From Dendrolimus kikuchii (lineage: Eukaryota > Arthropoda > Insecta > Lepidoptera > Lasiocampidae), in NCBI GenBank assembly GCA_019925095.2, contig CM034398.1, positions 8,075,001 through 8,139,000 on the forward strand: a stretch of DNA of 64,000 nucleotides, given 5' to 3'. This document shows, in pieces, positions 9,698-20,783 of the stretch. Position 1 is the stretch's first letter; the number at the start of each line of letters is the position of its first letter. The position numbers and the translations under genes are program-made. Below the pieces are notes generated by a model. The model ran no database searches. It was not told the origin of the DNA and was given only the letters and a program-made list of their open reading frames with translations.

Positions 9698-9888
9698 TGT
9701 TCAGTTTCTAATTACATTTATTTAGTGCCAGTCTTGTCTTCACAAGACTAGATGTCGCCACCGTCGAATTGCATCGCGGTATGGTTTACATTTTTTGCAT
9801 GACCATACTTGTACTATTAATTTAATAAATTGTCTACGATCTTCCGGGTGTTTTATTTTATAACCCCTGGCTTTGAAACCTTTGGACA
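9698..9888 (+). repeat. 3' LTR of BEL/Pao element
   Basis: 191 bp, followed directly by the right target-site duplication aatat (9889-9893). Confidence 0.9.
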
Positions 9889-9957
9889 AATATTAAAATG
9901 ACGAAAATGACCAAAATAATCAAAATGAGCAAAACGACCAAATTGACAAAAATGACA
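9889..9957. repeat. Imperfect minisatellite, right half
   Basis: Continuation of the aaaatgacc-like array seen at 6111-6204, showing that the BEL/Pao element landed inside a tandem repeat. Confidence 0.7.
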
Positions 9958-9964
9958 TCACAAA

Positions 9965-10285
9965 AACAAAACCTATCCTACTTTCTGGAATAACCTTTAC
10001 ATAAATATATCCCAAACTCTCTTTTCCCGAATGAAAAGTATTCTATGTCCGTTCTACATAATTAACTTACATATATACCAAGTTACAGCCAAATCGGTCC
10101 AATAGATTTCCGTGAAAGCATTACAGGCAAACATTAAAAAAAATTATCCCGGAAACTATCCCATTTGGCAACAAAAAAGTATATATACTGAGTTACAACC
10201 AAAGCGGTCTAGTAGTTTTTCCGTCAAACGGTAACAGACAGACAGACAAAGTTACTTTCGCATTTATAATATTAATAGAGATGAA
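9965..10285 (+). repeat. Interspersed repeat with 'acagacagacagac...tttataatatta' end
   Basis: Two related blocks (about 10070-10110 and 10185-10225) contain agttacarccaaakcggtc followed by yagtagttttccgt. The end reads acagacagacagacaaag then tttataatattaatag, a 3' end common in lepidopteran interspersed repeats. Exact class not determined. Confidence 0.5.
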
Positions 10286-11130
10286 TAGTAAAGCAATGCT
10301 TGAATTGGAATTAGATTTGTTAAAGATAAAAATGGTAAATTTGAAAAATATAAATAAAATTAAATCCAAGTCAAAAGAAGAAGTAAAAAAATTGAATTGA
10401 ATTATATTTTAAATCACATATTAATAACGACAAAAAAACCGGCAACCGACCGAAGTCGGGTGGTAATAAAATTCCTACGAATAGTCGTGTTGACAACCAG
10501 CGGTTATAATATAGAAAACCTTCATCTGTCGTTTCCATACAAAAAGTCTACCGATCGGTAAGAAAATCCCTCCCATAGGTAGTTGGTACTTTCATGAGTA
10601 ACTAGTCGGTATCAAAAATGACTCGTTTTTGCAATATTGAAACCGGGCATAAATAGAGAATCGTGAAGAGAACAGGGCGTAGCGTATTTATACAAATCCA
10701 AAAATTCCATTTCAGTTCATTGAAGTTATTTAAAACAAAAAACAAATGGAATACATTATAACGATGGAGAACACGCAGGCTGTACTTTTGATCCAGGGAA
10801 TCTCGCGAGAGTTTTCTTGGAAGCGGTCTAAAGTGGCCAGGTCGAAACATCTGATACCGATGCAATAGTTTCACTGATTCAAATTATCTGTGCAAAACAA
10901 CTGTGATCTTTGCTACCCATTCAACGTGGACGAAGTCGCGGGCGAATGTTAAACATAAAATAAATATTCATTCATTCAAATCCGATGAATTCATGTCAGA
11001 GACCACTTATAGAAATAGACAGAAAAGTTCTAAAAACGCTCTTTTATCTTTAGACAGTATATAAATAGCAGATTTATTTAAATTTTGGCATTTATTTTTA
11101 GGGTATCGAGAAATAGTTTAAATTCATACA
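10286..11130. other. Unassigned; small Helitron-like tail
   Basis: No gene seen. At about 10905-10945 the phrase cgtggacgaagtcgcgggcg resembles a Helitron terminus but lacks a clean CTAG end. A similar relic lies at about 18295-18340. Confidence 0.35.
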
Positions 11131-11813
11131 TCTATACTAATCTATAAAGCTGAAGAGTTTGTTTGCTTCAACGCTCTAATCTCAGGAACTACTGGTCTGA
11201 TTTGAAAAATTCTTTCAGTGTTAGATAGCCCACTTATCAAGGAAGGCTATAGGCTATATATCATCACACTAAGACCAATAGGAGCGGAGCACCAATGAAG
11301 AATGTTTCAAATTCGAGGCTTTTTGTCCTTTTGAGAGCTTCAGTTACGTGCGCTGCGTAAACGGTTAAAGTTTCGTAAAAATCACGTGTGACAGAATTGT
11401 TCCCCTTTAAAAGTTCTGAAAAAAAATCCGCGACAGTATATGTCTATTTTTTAAGATTGGCTGACTATAATATTTTTTATGCTAACCAAATTTATTCTAA
11501 AATAATACATTATTTGCGAAGGTGTTTTTATAAACATGATATTAATCCTTAACCAAATAAATACGTTATTCATCACAAGTACTTCATTTAACACAAAATT
11601 GCCATTTACATCATTCGATTTCAATGAATATCTTAGGAGATATCGCAGCAAAATAATGGTCAAGTACTGCGCGCGCATTTATGATGTGCAAGGCCGGCGA
11701 GCAGTCATTAAGATTTAAAAATATTTTCACCTACGTAAACAAAGTCGCGGGTTAAAGTTAGCGTTAGCCCAAAGTAACTATTCCGCGCGGACGAAGTCGC
11801 GGGCAGAAGCTAG
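11131..11813 (+). mobile_element. Helitron, family 1 copy a
   Basis: Starts TCTATACTAATCTATAAAG and ends in CTAG (11810-11813), about 7 nt after a CCGCG/CGCGG hairpin around gacgaagt. It sits between A (11130) and T (11814) without target duplication, as rolling-circle elements do. Same family as 13352-13831 and 31285-32097. Non-autonomous: no Rep/helicase frame. Confidence 0.8.
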
Positions 11814-11834
11814 TTTAGTATATTTGTTTTTAAA

Positions 11835-12012
11835 GGATGGGTCCAGATGCAAAGGTAGACCAAAAAAAAGATGGATGGATGGTGTGAAAAATGATATGTG
11901 GTGTGACAGGAGAAGTATGTCAGAATAGAGGAGTGTGGAAGGAAAAGACATATTGTGCCGACGCCAAATAATTGGGATATGGTGAAAGAAAAGAGAGAGA
12001 GAGAGAGATTTG
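11835..12012 (+). pseudogene. 3' end of RTE-like LINE, with (GA)n tail
   Basis: In frame it reads GRPKKRWMDGVKNDMW then degenerate residues, matching the end of RTE-like polyproteins, and finishes in a gagaga run. A sister copy is at 22455-22615. Confidence 0.55.
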
Positions 12013-12159
12013 TTTTTAAAAACTACATTAGACTACAATTTCGTTTGATTAATATCGTGAGGTAATAATGCCTTGTTTTTCTTACAACATTCAAACAACT
12101 AACAAATAGTGTTGTAATTCATTGCAGAAATCCTGTTTGTAATGTATGTAAATGATCTT

Positions 12160-12600
12160 AGAATAAAAATAAACTAAATTATAAATAAATTAAACTATAC
12201 AAGAAACTATATATACAAACTAAAATTAAACTATAAAATCTAGTTCCAGACCGCTGTCAGTCGGAAACGTGCCCAAAAGACTGGCCACATTGCCTTGCTG
12301 AATGGCAATGGTGATGCGTTGTCCGAGGTATAAACCTGTCTTTTGGTCACGTGAGACATCCACTAGACGTTTGGCTATGTCTCCACAAAGCTTGGGCGCC
12401 TCAGGCTCCCATGGTCCCAGGGTCTCGAACCCAAAAGCTGCAAATATGTAGCAATTTCCGATGGCTGAGTATTTGCGGCGTTTTAGGGCTCCCTGTTGTG
12501 CCGCAGCTGTACCGGCAGACATGCTAGTAGCTGGAAGATGGGACGCTGCCAAAGTATCGACGCATAGAATAAACAGTGTATACATATCCACAATCGACAA
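12160..12600 (-). pseudogene. C-terminal fragment of a retroelement polyprotein plus 3' UTR
   Basis: An open 124-residue frame (12600-12226) contains RRKYSAIGNCYIFAAFG, ETLGPWEPEA, DIAKRLVDVSRDQKTG and LGQRITIAIQQGNVASLLG. I associate this block, from memory, with the tail following reverse transcriptase in invertebrate retroelements; the exact family is not certain. The AT-rich 3' flank (12160-12250) recurs at 30740-30855, confirming a dispersed repeat. The fragment is 5'-truncated and should not be read as a host gene. Confidence 0.55.
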
Positions 12601-12959
12601 TCGCCTAGCAAAATGAAACGCTTAAAAGCTCCTACATTTTAAATATATCCTAAATGACAATACATCACTTTTATTTCTTAATAATATTTGTAAAATAAAA
12701 ATGTATTTTTTTAACACAAAAAAAAACCGGTTTCAAAAGTAACCTAAAAGCAAACATAAATATTATCTACAACATCTTGTAATCTGTGCGAATAAAATAT
12801 TGAATTAGCATAAATATTTCGTAAATTTGCTATTGTTTTTTTTTACCTTGAAATATTTATTTTTTGATTTTTAGTTTGAACTCGTTTAGTTTTTTGTGAG
12901 AAACATCTACTTTTTAGTTACGCAAATACTTGAATAGCTTTAGAAAAAAAATGTGAAAC

Positions 12960-13175
12960 ACGGTTATCGTGTCTATAATATTCGAGGGTTTCTCTCGATT
13001 TCCCTGTGGTGGTCCCAGAGAAATTGAGAGTAATCATTAGACTCTGACCACGTCAAGAGTATACAAAATTGAAAATCGGTCCAGAATTGACGGAAAATCG
13101 AGTAACAAACGTAAAAACAAAAATATACAGTCCAATTGTACACTTCCCCCTTTTTGAAGTCGGTTAAAAATTAAC
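12960..13175 (+). repeat. Degenerate lepidopteran repeat ending 'tttttgaagtcggttaaaaa'
   Basis: The cgagggttt...cccagagaaa body and the terminal tttttgaagtcggttaaaaa phrase are hallmarks of a common moth and butterfly repeat. Shorter tails occur near 53030-53060 and 62715-62740. Confidence 0.5.
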
Positions 13176-13351
13176 TACAATAGAGAAGCGGCAGTCATAT
13201 CAACTAAGTGCCGATTTTTTCAATCACTAGAAAAATGTTATTCATAGAATAAAGTATAACATAGAAAAATTAAAAATGTCAGTTACATAAACAAAACTAT
13301 TACAGCTATATATAGCTATAATTTATTGGACGGATTACTTTTATCTGATGA

Positions 13352-13831
13352 CTAGCTTCTGCCCGCGCCTTCGTCCGCGTGGAATATTAAGTTAAAAAAA
13401 ACCCTCGATTTTGAAACATTCTTCTTTTTTTTATTGCAGGAGTACAGCAGACTGGCAGACGGCCCACTTGATGGAAAGCGGTTACCATCGCCTATGGACA
13501 TTGGAACATCAAAGGTGCTACAAATGCGCTGCTGCTCTCTTAAAAGAGATTGGAACCTGATCACTAATGCTGGAACACAACTTAAGGTTGTTATGGCGAC
13601 ATACTCTAGACCAGGGGTGGTAGCCATCCAGTCCGACAAATGACCTACCACCTGGCAAAAAGCTTCATTGGTGCTTCGCTCCTTTTGGTCTTAGCGTGAT
13701 GATATAAAGCCTTCCTCGATAAATGGGCTATCTAACACTGAAAGAATTTTTCAAATCAGACCGCAGTTCCTGAGATTAGCACGTTCAAGCAAACAAACAA
13801 ACAAACTCTTCAACTTTATATATTAAGTATA
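13352..13831 (-). mobile_element. Helitron, family 1 copy b, interrupted by a SINE
   Basis: Minus-strand copy: CTAG end at 13352-13355 beside tgcccgcgccttcgtccgcg, and the other end near 13831. The interior matches 11131-11813 in reverse. A SINE splits it at cattcttc/attggtgc. Confidence 0.75.
13425..13659 (-). repeat. SINE family S1 inside a Helitron (5'-truncated)
   Basis: Reverse-oriented SINE with its A-rich tail at left (poly-T at 13425). The sequence gcagacggcccacttgatgg and the later gaccaggggtggtagccatc are diagnostic. A short cttc flanks both sides. About 90 bp of the SINE 5' end is missing. Confidence 0.75.
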
Positions 13832-14179
13832 AAATTGAAAAATCAGCCCTAAGGCACTGTTTATGAACTTACTAAATATACGCTGCCTCCTCATGACGTA
13901 GGTAATAAGTACCTAGTAGTAATACGAATCAAATAGTACATTAATTATACAACAGTTTGAAAGTAATCAAAATTATTTATATTATGATAATTTAAAATTT
14001 TGATGACAAGGTGTTAACACCCGTTCTTTTATATATAAGAAATATTAGAATTTGTTCTAAGGTCTATCCGTGCCCCTATTGAGATGGATGGCGGAAATGT
14101 GGTCTAATCTTCCAATTCACAGTAACAGAGTTAAGAAGATTTTGTTTCCTTTACGTAGAACGTTCTTTACGTTTCTATT

Positions 14180-14490
14180 CGTGCAGGAACGGAGAAAGAA
14201 TACAATTTCCTGCGGCCGGGCGGCCTGTCGTAAGAGGTGACAAAACAACCCACAGCCAAGTGGTAAGGCATTTACCCGACTGTATCGCTACCGCCCCTGG
14301 TCTAGAGTATGCCGCCATAACAACCTTGTTGTTTTCCGGCATTAGTGACCAGGTTCCAGTCTCCCTTAAGAGAGCAGCAGCGCATTTGTAGCACCTGTGG
14401 TGTTGCAAATGTCCATAGGCGATGGTAACCGCTATCCATCAAGTGGGCCGTCTGCCTGTCTGCTGAACTCCTGCTATAAAAAAAAAATAA
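14180..14490 (+). repeat. SINE family S1, near full length
   Basis: Begins gtgcaggaacggagaaagaa and ends ctgctgaactcctgctat followed by an A-rich tail. About 305 bp. This copy best defines the family consensus on the plus strand. Confidence 0.75.
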
Positions 14491-15236
14491 AAAAACGTAG
14501 ATCTTTTAATCCATAGTGACCCAATATTAGTTTAGGTTTTTTTAACAGTTATCACATTATTAAATGTTACAAACGTACATTGTTAAAGAAAAGAAAGAAA
14601 GAGAAACATTTACTCTCGTAAATGTATGTACACACAGAAAATAGAATACGCATTTAAGACATTGTACATATAAAGCATAAAACCAATTAGAATTAAAAAA
14701 AAAACACAAGACACATACACAAAAATGCGTACATCACATTTACGCCAATAAGGCCAGAACTCAGCATAATGCTGCGACAAGGGTGACGCAGCGCTGATTT
14801 TCAGTTCCAGCCTTTATCAAAATTAAAGCATGATGTTTTTTTGTTTGTTTGCTCTTCCTTATAGATAGGGATCCCAGTTACCCCAGACTTACATGATTTT
14901 AGGAAAGATGAAATTTTTAGGATCGGTAGTTTAATATAAACTTATAAAGGAATGGATACTCGCTAAAGCTGAAAGCGGTGCCGTTTTTCAGGTAGCAGCT
15001 ATCAAAGGTGGAAAATAACCATGCTAAGTTACGTCAAAGAAGCAAGGCTACTTTTAGAAGGCTATTTAGAACACTTTCATACATTACAAACAGCATTTTT
15101 TGCAATGTATTACAATGATTTAGATTATATAAATTAGATTCTATTTAATTATATTTATGTCTTATACAACTTAAGAGACATCTAAAATTAGATATTACAT
15201 TATAAATGTTTTGCTTTAATCATCTAAAGGCACAAC
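14491..15236. other. Unassigned
   Basis: AT-rich DNA with no coding or repeat signature that I recognise. Confidence 0.35.
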
Positions 15237-15800
15237 TTAAGGCTTGTAGACACGCCAACGTCCTTGAGGGTTTCTTGTTACTAATTTTACACGCGATAGC
15301 GGGTTATTCCATAATGCGGTCGTTTTTAAGATACATATTACATATACATAATATATGTTCCCATAGGGGTAAGCAGAGACTATGGATCTCCATTTGCAAC
15401 GCTCCTGAGAAACAAATTTCGCTTTATCTACTTTCATTAACCTCTTCAAACATGCACGTTTATTTGACATGGTTTTTACCAGACCTTTCCTTAACACTTC
15501 TGATACTTGATCATAGTGTGCTCGTCTCGGTCTACCGGCAACAACTCTACCATTCACCATACTGTCATTCACTTGTTTTGTGATTCTAGTTTTATCTATT
15601 CTCTCTACATGTCCAAACCACCTTAACATTCCTTTTTCAACTCTTGTTATTATATCTTCTTTCAATCCATAACGTTCCCTTATCACACTGTTCTTTATCA
15701 TATCATTCAATCTAACCACACATATACTTCTCAAAGCTCTCATTTCAACTACGTTTATCCTACTTTCATGTTTCTTCTGCCATACCCAACTTTCACTGCC
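15237..15800 (-). pseudogene. RTE-like LINE polyprotein, C-terminal fragment
   Basis: The minus-strand frame runs from GSESWVWQKKHESRINVVE (about 15800) through MRALRSICVVRLNDMIKNS, GMLRWFGHVERIDKTRITK, GRPRRAHYDQV and KWRSIVSAYPYG. This is the conserved post-RT region of RTE-like LINEs. It carries no catalytic residues and is a truncated relic, though the frame is open. A SINE abuts its 5' end at 15801. Confidence 0.7.
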
Positions 15801-16118
15801 ATTTTTTTATTTTTTTATTGCAGGAGATCAACAGACAGGCAGACGGCCCACTTGATGGAAAGCGGTTACCATCGCCTATTGACATTTGCAACACCAAAGT
15901 TGCTACAAATGCGCTGCTGGTCTCTTAAGGGAAACTGGAACCTGGTCACTAATGCCGGAACACAACTCAAGGTTGTTATGGCGACATACTTTAGACCAGG
16001 GATGGTAGCCATCCAGTCGGGCAAATGCCCTACCACCTGGCTGTGGGTTGTTAAGTCGCCTCTTACGACAGGCCGCCCGGCCGCAGGAAATTGTATTCTT
16101 TCTCCGTTCCTGCACAGA
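15801..16118 (-). repeat. SINE family S1, full length
   Basis: Tail (attttttttatt...gcagg) at left and 5' end (ccgttcctgcac) at 16105-16116. Its insertion point coincides with the broken 5' edge of the LINE at 15800. Confidence 0.75.
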
Positions 16119-16238
16119 TAAAATATGTCAGGATTGGCACCAACACGCCTTTATGGACAGCCAAACGTACCTTTACTTTAACATACATCAGTGTGAATAA
16201 CATGGAGTAATATTTAAAAATATATAATAAATTGCAAT

Positions 16239-16291
16239 GCAAACGAAAGAATAATAAAAGGGAGACACCCTTTTATTTTTCTTTCGTTTGC
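16239..16291. repeat. 24-bp hairpin
   Basis: gcaaacgaaagaataataaa and its continuation pair with the mirrored ctttcgtttgc arm with one mismatch around a 5-nt loop (agaca). Probably a MITE remnant; function unknown. Confidence 0.6.
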
Positions 16292-17150
16292 ACCCCATTT
16301 TCGAATCATTGCGGCAACAAGGGCCTAGACTAAAACTTTATCCAAAAAATTATCTTATAAGTAAAACAAGCTAGGGCTAATATACAGGTTGGCCAAAAAG
16401 AGTGGAAAATAATAATGGCGCCACTTTCGCACATTTACCTAAACTCTAGCAACACTAACATTGTAATAAGGGTAATTTGGTATGTACTAGTGACTATTGT
16501 TATTACGCTGAATGGTACCGCCAAGTAACCTTCTTTCGGCCTATATAAAATTTTCTTTAATTAATTTAAATCTTTCCTTCAAATCTGACCGCGCGTTCTC
16601 TTTTCGCACGTACGTCAGACATTACATTGTCATGTGATCAATAAATATTAAATTACGTCGCCCTACAAATTGTACACACTTAATCAAATAACATAACATA
16701 AAATATACCGCGCCCGCGACACATAAATCTGTATATTATGTAAATAACCCGCTCCGCACCGCAATTATAGCATATAATAAACATATATAATATAAAATAT
16801 AAATAAAATACTATAAATATAAAACTACAACAACTAAAGTGAAGTGACGTGTACTGAGGAGCAGCTGCATTTTATGCCCATTAATCAGGTACGTGCGTGC
16901 CCAATTCTCAAATTCCCATCCAAATTGTCCTACCCTCCTTTTCCTGTAAAATTGACACAGTTCTCTTATCACAAATCCAGCGCCGCCGTAACACTGGGTA
17001 AGTGAGAGTATCAAGTTGGTATTCAATATAAAAAAAATTAAAAAACGCAATTTGTCAACATAACGTATGACATTTACTTTAATAATGACGGCTATTAATT
17101 TTGTAAGCCAGAGCTTTATAACAGCTTGTAACTGATTAACAGGACAATTA
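16292..17150. other. Unassigned, possible mariner-type terminus at 16385
   Basis: acaggttggccaaaaagagtgg near 16385 resembles a mariner-type terminal repeat, but no partner was found. The 121-residue minus-strand frame at 16811-17176 shows no domain. Confidence 0.3.
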
Positions 17151-17640
17151 GGGTGGGGTAGATAGATATACGGCAAATTGATTTCGAGTATTTGGAGGGG
17201 TGGAAGGGCGTGGACGGGGAAGGTAAGGATGAATACTTACCCCTTCTGCCATCCCTATGTCATAAAAAGTAAACTTCTTGAGATATTAATGTTTTTGTAA
17301 AAATAACCTCACTTATATTTTTCACTAATATTGCACTTATATCATAGGTCCAAAGTAGAAAAATCCAATGAAAATCCAATAGACAACATAAAAAGAATCT
17401 TTTTGTGTTAAATATTCGATTTTTATTGGATTTTTCAACTTTGGACCTATGATATAAGTGCAATATTAGTGAAAAACATATTGTGGTAATTTTTACAAAA
17501 ACTTTAATATCTCAAGAAGTATGTTTTCATGACATAGGAATTGACTAAAAAGGGTAAGTATTCCTCCCTACCCTCCTCCTCCACTCCCCTCCACCCCTCC
17601 GAATACTTGAAATCAATGTGCCGTATATCTATACCGCTCT
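17151..17640. mobile_element. Foldback MITE A with ~230-bp inverted arms
   Basis: The left arm (ggggtagatagatatacggc...) and right arm (...gccgtatatctatacc) are inverted copies over most of the element, meeting near 17385-17395. Internal pairs include tcataggtccaaag with ctttggacctatga, and tatctcaagaag with cttcttgagata. It has no coding capacity. Its termini are shared with the shorter elements at 17642 and 59466. Confidence 0.7.
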
Positions 17641-17641
17641 C

Positions 17642-17797
17642 GGGGTATAGGATACACGGCACATTCATTGATTATAAATAAATCCGAACTTTTTTAATAT
17701 AAGTTAGAAGCCTTCGTGGTTTTTTTTCTTAACCACCCAAAATTAATGTTATATCTCAAGTAATAAATAAATGTGCCATATATCTACACCGCACCCC
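17642..17797. mobile_element. MITE B, short member of the same terminal family
   Basis: Begins ggggtataggatacacggca and ends gccatatatctacaccgcac plus ccc. The middle, ccgaacttttttaatataag then ccttcgtggtt, also occurs in the MITE at 59466. Confidence 0.65.
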
Positions 17798-17869
17798 TAG
17801 GATTAACTTTAAAATTAAAATAACATGGACAAATTGAATTTTGTTTAATCAATTATCATTAATTCAATC

Positions 17870-18005
17870 CGTGCAGGGACGGAAAAAGAATACGATTTCC
17901 TGCGGCCGGACGGTCTGTCGTAAGAGACGATAAAACAACGCACAGCCAGGTGGTAGGACATTTGCTCAACTGGATGGCTACCACCCCTGGTCTAGTATAC
18001 CGCCA
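17870..18005 (+). repeat. SINE family S1, 5' part only
   Basis: Matches the first roughly 135 bp of the family (gtgcagggacggaaaaagaa onward) and stops at accgccataac, where an RT fragment begins. Confidence 0.7.
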
Positions 18006-18222
18006 TAACTCTAATATCTCGAGCAAGGCCAAACACAGGCCAATTTCTTTGGCGACTGTGATAGCCAAGGTATTTGATCGTATATTGCAACATAAGATTT
18101 CACCTTACTTACACATAGATGACGCGCAGTTTGAATTCCGTCCAGAAGTCTCAACTGATATATCAGTTTTTTCCTTGAAACATGTAGTCAATAATTATGA
18201 TGATCAAAATACAGTTTTGTAG
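18006..18222 (+). pseudogene. Reverse transcriptase fragment (LINE), N-terminal RT motifs
   Basis: About 70 residues: HRPISLATVIAKVFDRILQ, then DAQFEFRPEVSTDISVFSLK and HVVNNYDDQNTV. These are RT motifs 1-2 of a CR1/Jockey-like LINE (canonical FGFRPG reads FEFRPE here). It stops before the catalytic Asp block. The join to the preceding SINE looks like a breakpoint, not a gene start. Confidence 0.6.
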
Positions 18223-18424
18223 ATCTCTGTAGTAACATTATTTATCCCGGTTTTTTAAGGACATTTTCGAGATCAATATATTAGCAAGACAATTTTGATC
18301 TTTGCTTACTGTCCAACGTGGACGAAGTCGCTGTCGAATATTATAGTAGAAAAATAACATTTTTACCTAAATGTCTATTTTATTAATATTATATTTATTT
18401 CATGAATTTTAAACATCAAATTTT

Positions 18425-18990
18425 TCAACTACGTATTCAAAACGCCCTGAGGTGCTGCGCAGCTTTGCATAAGGTAATGGTGTCCCGGTTTCTAAGCAGG
18501 AAAACCAAGATCAGGGCTTTACAAAACCATCATACGGCCCATCCTGGTGTATGGTTACGAAGCCTGGACGCTTACCCGAAAGGAAGGGAACCAGCTGTCA
18601 GAGGCTGAACGACAGGTTCTCCGTAAGTTTTTGGGTCCAACGAGGAGAGACGATGGCAGCTGGAGGGTCCGAACCAACGTCTAAATTGAAAAACTCGTGG
18701 CCGAGGCTAACATACTAGGAGAGATAAAATCTCACCACCTCCATTGTCTCGGTCAAGTGGAACGGATGGGAGAGGATCGAAGCGTGAATAGGGCCTATTT
18801 GGGACGATCGGATGGGCGACGTCTGGTCGGCCGCCCCAACTACCGGTGGAGGGACAGAGTGGAGTCTGACCTGTGTGAGCTTCAAGCCCTTAAGTGGCAA
18901 GAAGTCGCACAGGACAGAAACCGGTGGCGTGTTCTCATTTCGGAGGCCAAGACACATTTTGGGTCGCTGAGCCAACGGAGTTAGTTAGTT
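18425..18990 (+). pseudogene. LINE polyprotein C-terminus, frameshifted
   Basis: Successive frames read LVYGYEAWTLTRKEGNQLS, LGPTRRDDGSWRVRTN, then SHHLHCLGQVERMGEDRSVN, GRPNYRWRDRVESDLCEL and NRWRVLISEAKTHFGSLSQ. This is the post-RT region of an RTE-like LINE broken by frameshifts and an in-frame stop. A related fragment is at 33545-33820. Confidence 0.65.
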
Positions 18991-19108
18991 TTTCAATTAA
19001 ACATTTATTATTGCCCACACAATTTCCAGCTCTCTAGTGAATATGCTTTATACTCGTGTAGGTATATAAGGTTAAGAGGCTAATTCTGCCGCCAGATTTT
19101 ATATAATA

Positions 19109-19470
19109 CTAGGATATGCCCGCGACTTCGTAAACGCTTAAAATTCCCGCGGGATTCTCGGGACACAAAGTACCGCAGCAAAAATAATATAAGCTATCGT
19201 TTTAGTGAAAACTGTGTCGGATTAAGCAAATTTTTATGCATCCAAACAATTAGAAACCGCTCCCGGGAAAATTCCCGTAGGCTTCCCAAGATAAAAAATA
19301 TCACACATTTTATAAAACATAAAACTTGCTATCGATCAGTAAAAAAATCACATTGGAATTCGATTTTGTTTAATCTGTCCATTTAAAATTATTCCCCGAA
19401 AAATTCCCGCGGGTTTCTCGGGATAAAAAGTAGTAGAACTGTAATACGTCAAAAAAGCTCCTACTTTATG
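19109..19470 (-). mobile_element. Helitron, family 2 copy a (degraded)
   Basis: The CTAG end at 19109-19112 is next to gatatgcccgcgacttcg. The body shares aattcccgcgggattctcgg and gaaaccgctcccgggaaaat with the copy at 20087. The distal end is not clear. Confidence 0.55.
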
Positions 19471-20086
19471 TATTTTAATATTTATAACCACTTGGCAGAG
19501 AATTTAAAATTATTCCCCTTGAAAAAAGTAAAAGTAGCAGAGTGGTTGATACACATAGCATTTTATACGATTGAGGAATATTTTTATTTTAAACGGACAG
19601 ATAATAAGATAATATGATAATAAATTGTCTAAATTACATATAATTGTTAATGACATTACCATAATTTAACTATTTTATGAATAATACATAACTGAAAGAT
19701 ACATAATAAATTGAATATTAAATATTAATTGTAACTATAATAGCGTCATAATCAATAATATAACCAATAATAATCATAATATGTATATGTAATCAAACAG
19801 GACTACAAATAGCTTGTAACCAAATCTACAAAAAAATTGTATGCCTGTCAAAGGCGAAAGATGTGATTCTTACCACTTAGCATAATATCTGCAAAAAAGT
19901 CCATGTTTCAAACAAATAAATTACTTTGACTTTGACTGATTGCGAGGCTGGGAGACAGACAGTCGGCCCAAACGCCTTTCGTCGTTCGTTTTATTCCGAT
20001 CAGCCCGAAACAGTTAATGAAGTTTTAGATAGAAGAAAGAAAGAACAAAGATTTCTTCAAAACTACAATAGCATTTATATCTACAA

Positions 20087-20470
20087 CTAGGATATGCCCG
20101 CGACTTCGTCCACGCTTGACTTGAAATTCCCGCGGGATTCAAAAATGAATGTAAGCTATCGATTTCGTGAAAACTGTGGGAATAAGGTAACTTTTATGCA
20201 CTTGAATAACTACAAACCGCTCCCGGGAAAATTCTTAAATATTTTATTACATAAAATTTTCTATTGATTCGTGAAAAAATAACATTAGAATGCAAAATCT
20301 TATTTTAATCTGGCCATTTTAAATCACTCGAAATCGGCCCAGTAGTTTTTACTGAGAAAAACCGAGAAACAGGCAAGATATCTAAAAAAAATGCATCATG
20401 TTCTCCATCATTTATATAGTCTTTTCCAGTTGTTTCACAGATACAGCGTGTTTAGAATTTTATATATAGA
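20087..20470 (-). mobile_element. Helitron, family 2 copy b (both ends visible)
   Basis: On the minus strand it starts TCTATATATAAAATTCTAAAC (read from 20470) and ends in CTAG at 20090-20087, with A/T flanks and no duplication. Non-coding, 384 bp. Confidence 0.7.
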
Positions 20471-20479
20471 TTATAATTT

Positions 20480-20590
20480 AAAAATATACATGCATACATA
20501 ACTTCACGCCAGTTCCCTTGCGGGGTAGGCACGAACAACAGAGCGGCATTTAGGCTTAATCTCACTTGCTTCTTTGACATAAAAATATAA
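20480..20590 (-). repeat. RTE LINE 3' end with (CATA)n tail
   Basis: catacataacttcacgccag then ttcccttgcggggtaggcac matches the 3' ends at 30475 and 32815; this copy is severely truncated. Confidence 0.65.
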
Positions 20591-20696
20591 TTTTATAATA
20601 AACATATACATAGATTATAGTCTCACTGTAAAATGTATTTTTTTTTACCATCGCTTTATCGAAGTCGATACAATCTAAAACCTAATTTGTGAAGAA

Positions 20697-20702
20697 TTTA
20701 AT
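20697..20702 (-). promoter_or_regulatory. Possible polyadenylation signal of gene A
   Basis: ATTAAA (variant of AATAAA) on the minus strand, about 82 nt after the stop codon. No better signal was seen nearby. Confidence 0.3.
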
Positions 20703-20783
20703 CTCCGACAATTATTCCGAGTTTTTACAACAGTTTCTTTACAAGGCAAATGAAAACCCTTTTATGTCTACGTAACAAATTAA

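Larger units (their letters stand above)
6205..9888 (+). mobile_element. BEL/Pao LTR retrotransposon, internally deleted (gag-protease only)
   Basis: Near-identical LTRs at 6205-6394 and 9698-9888 begin TGTTCAG and end GGACA. They are flanked by the 5-bp duplication aatat (6200-6204, 9889-9893), the size typical of BEL/Pao. The interior has a repeat-rich leader, one 769-codon gag-protease ORF and about 460 bp of untranslated 3' sequence. Reverse transcriptase, RNase H and integrase are absent, so movement would depend on proteins supplied by a complete relative. Confidence 0.9.

Noticed and set aside
12226..12600. Possible host gene of 124 residues
   Set aside because: Its 3' flank recurs at 30740-30860 and the protein block resembles a retroelement tail, so it is treated as a repeat.
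17950..18222. 90-residue frame read as one protein
   Set aside because: The first part is SINE sequence and the rest an RT fragment; the apparent fusion is a transposon breakpoint.
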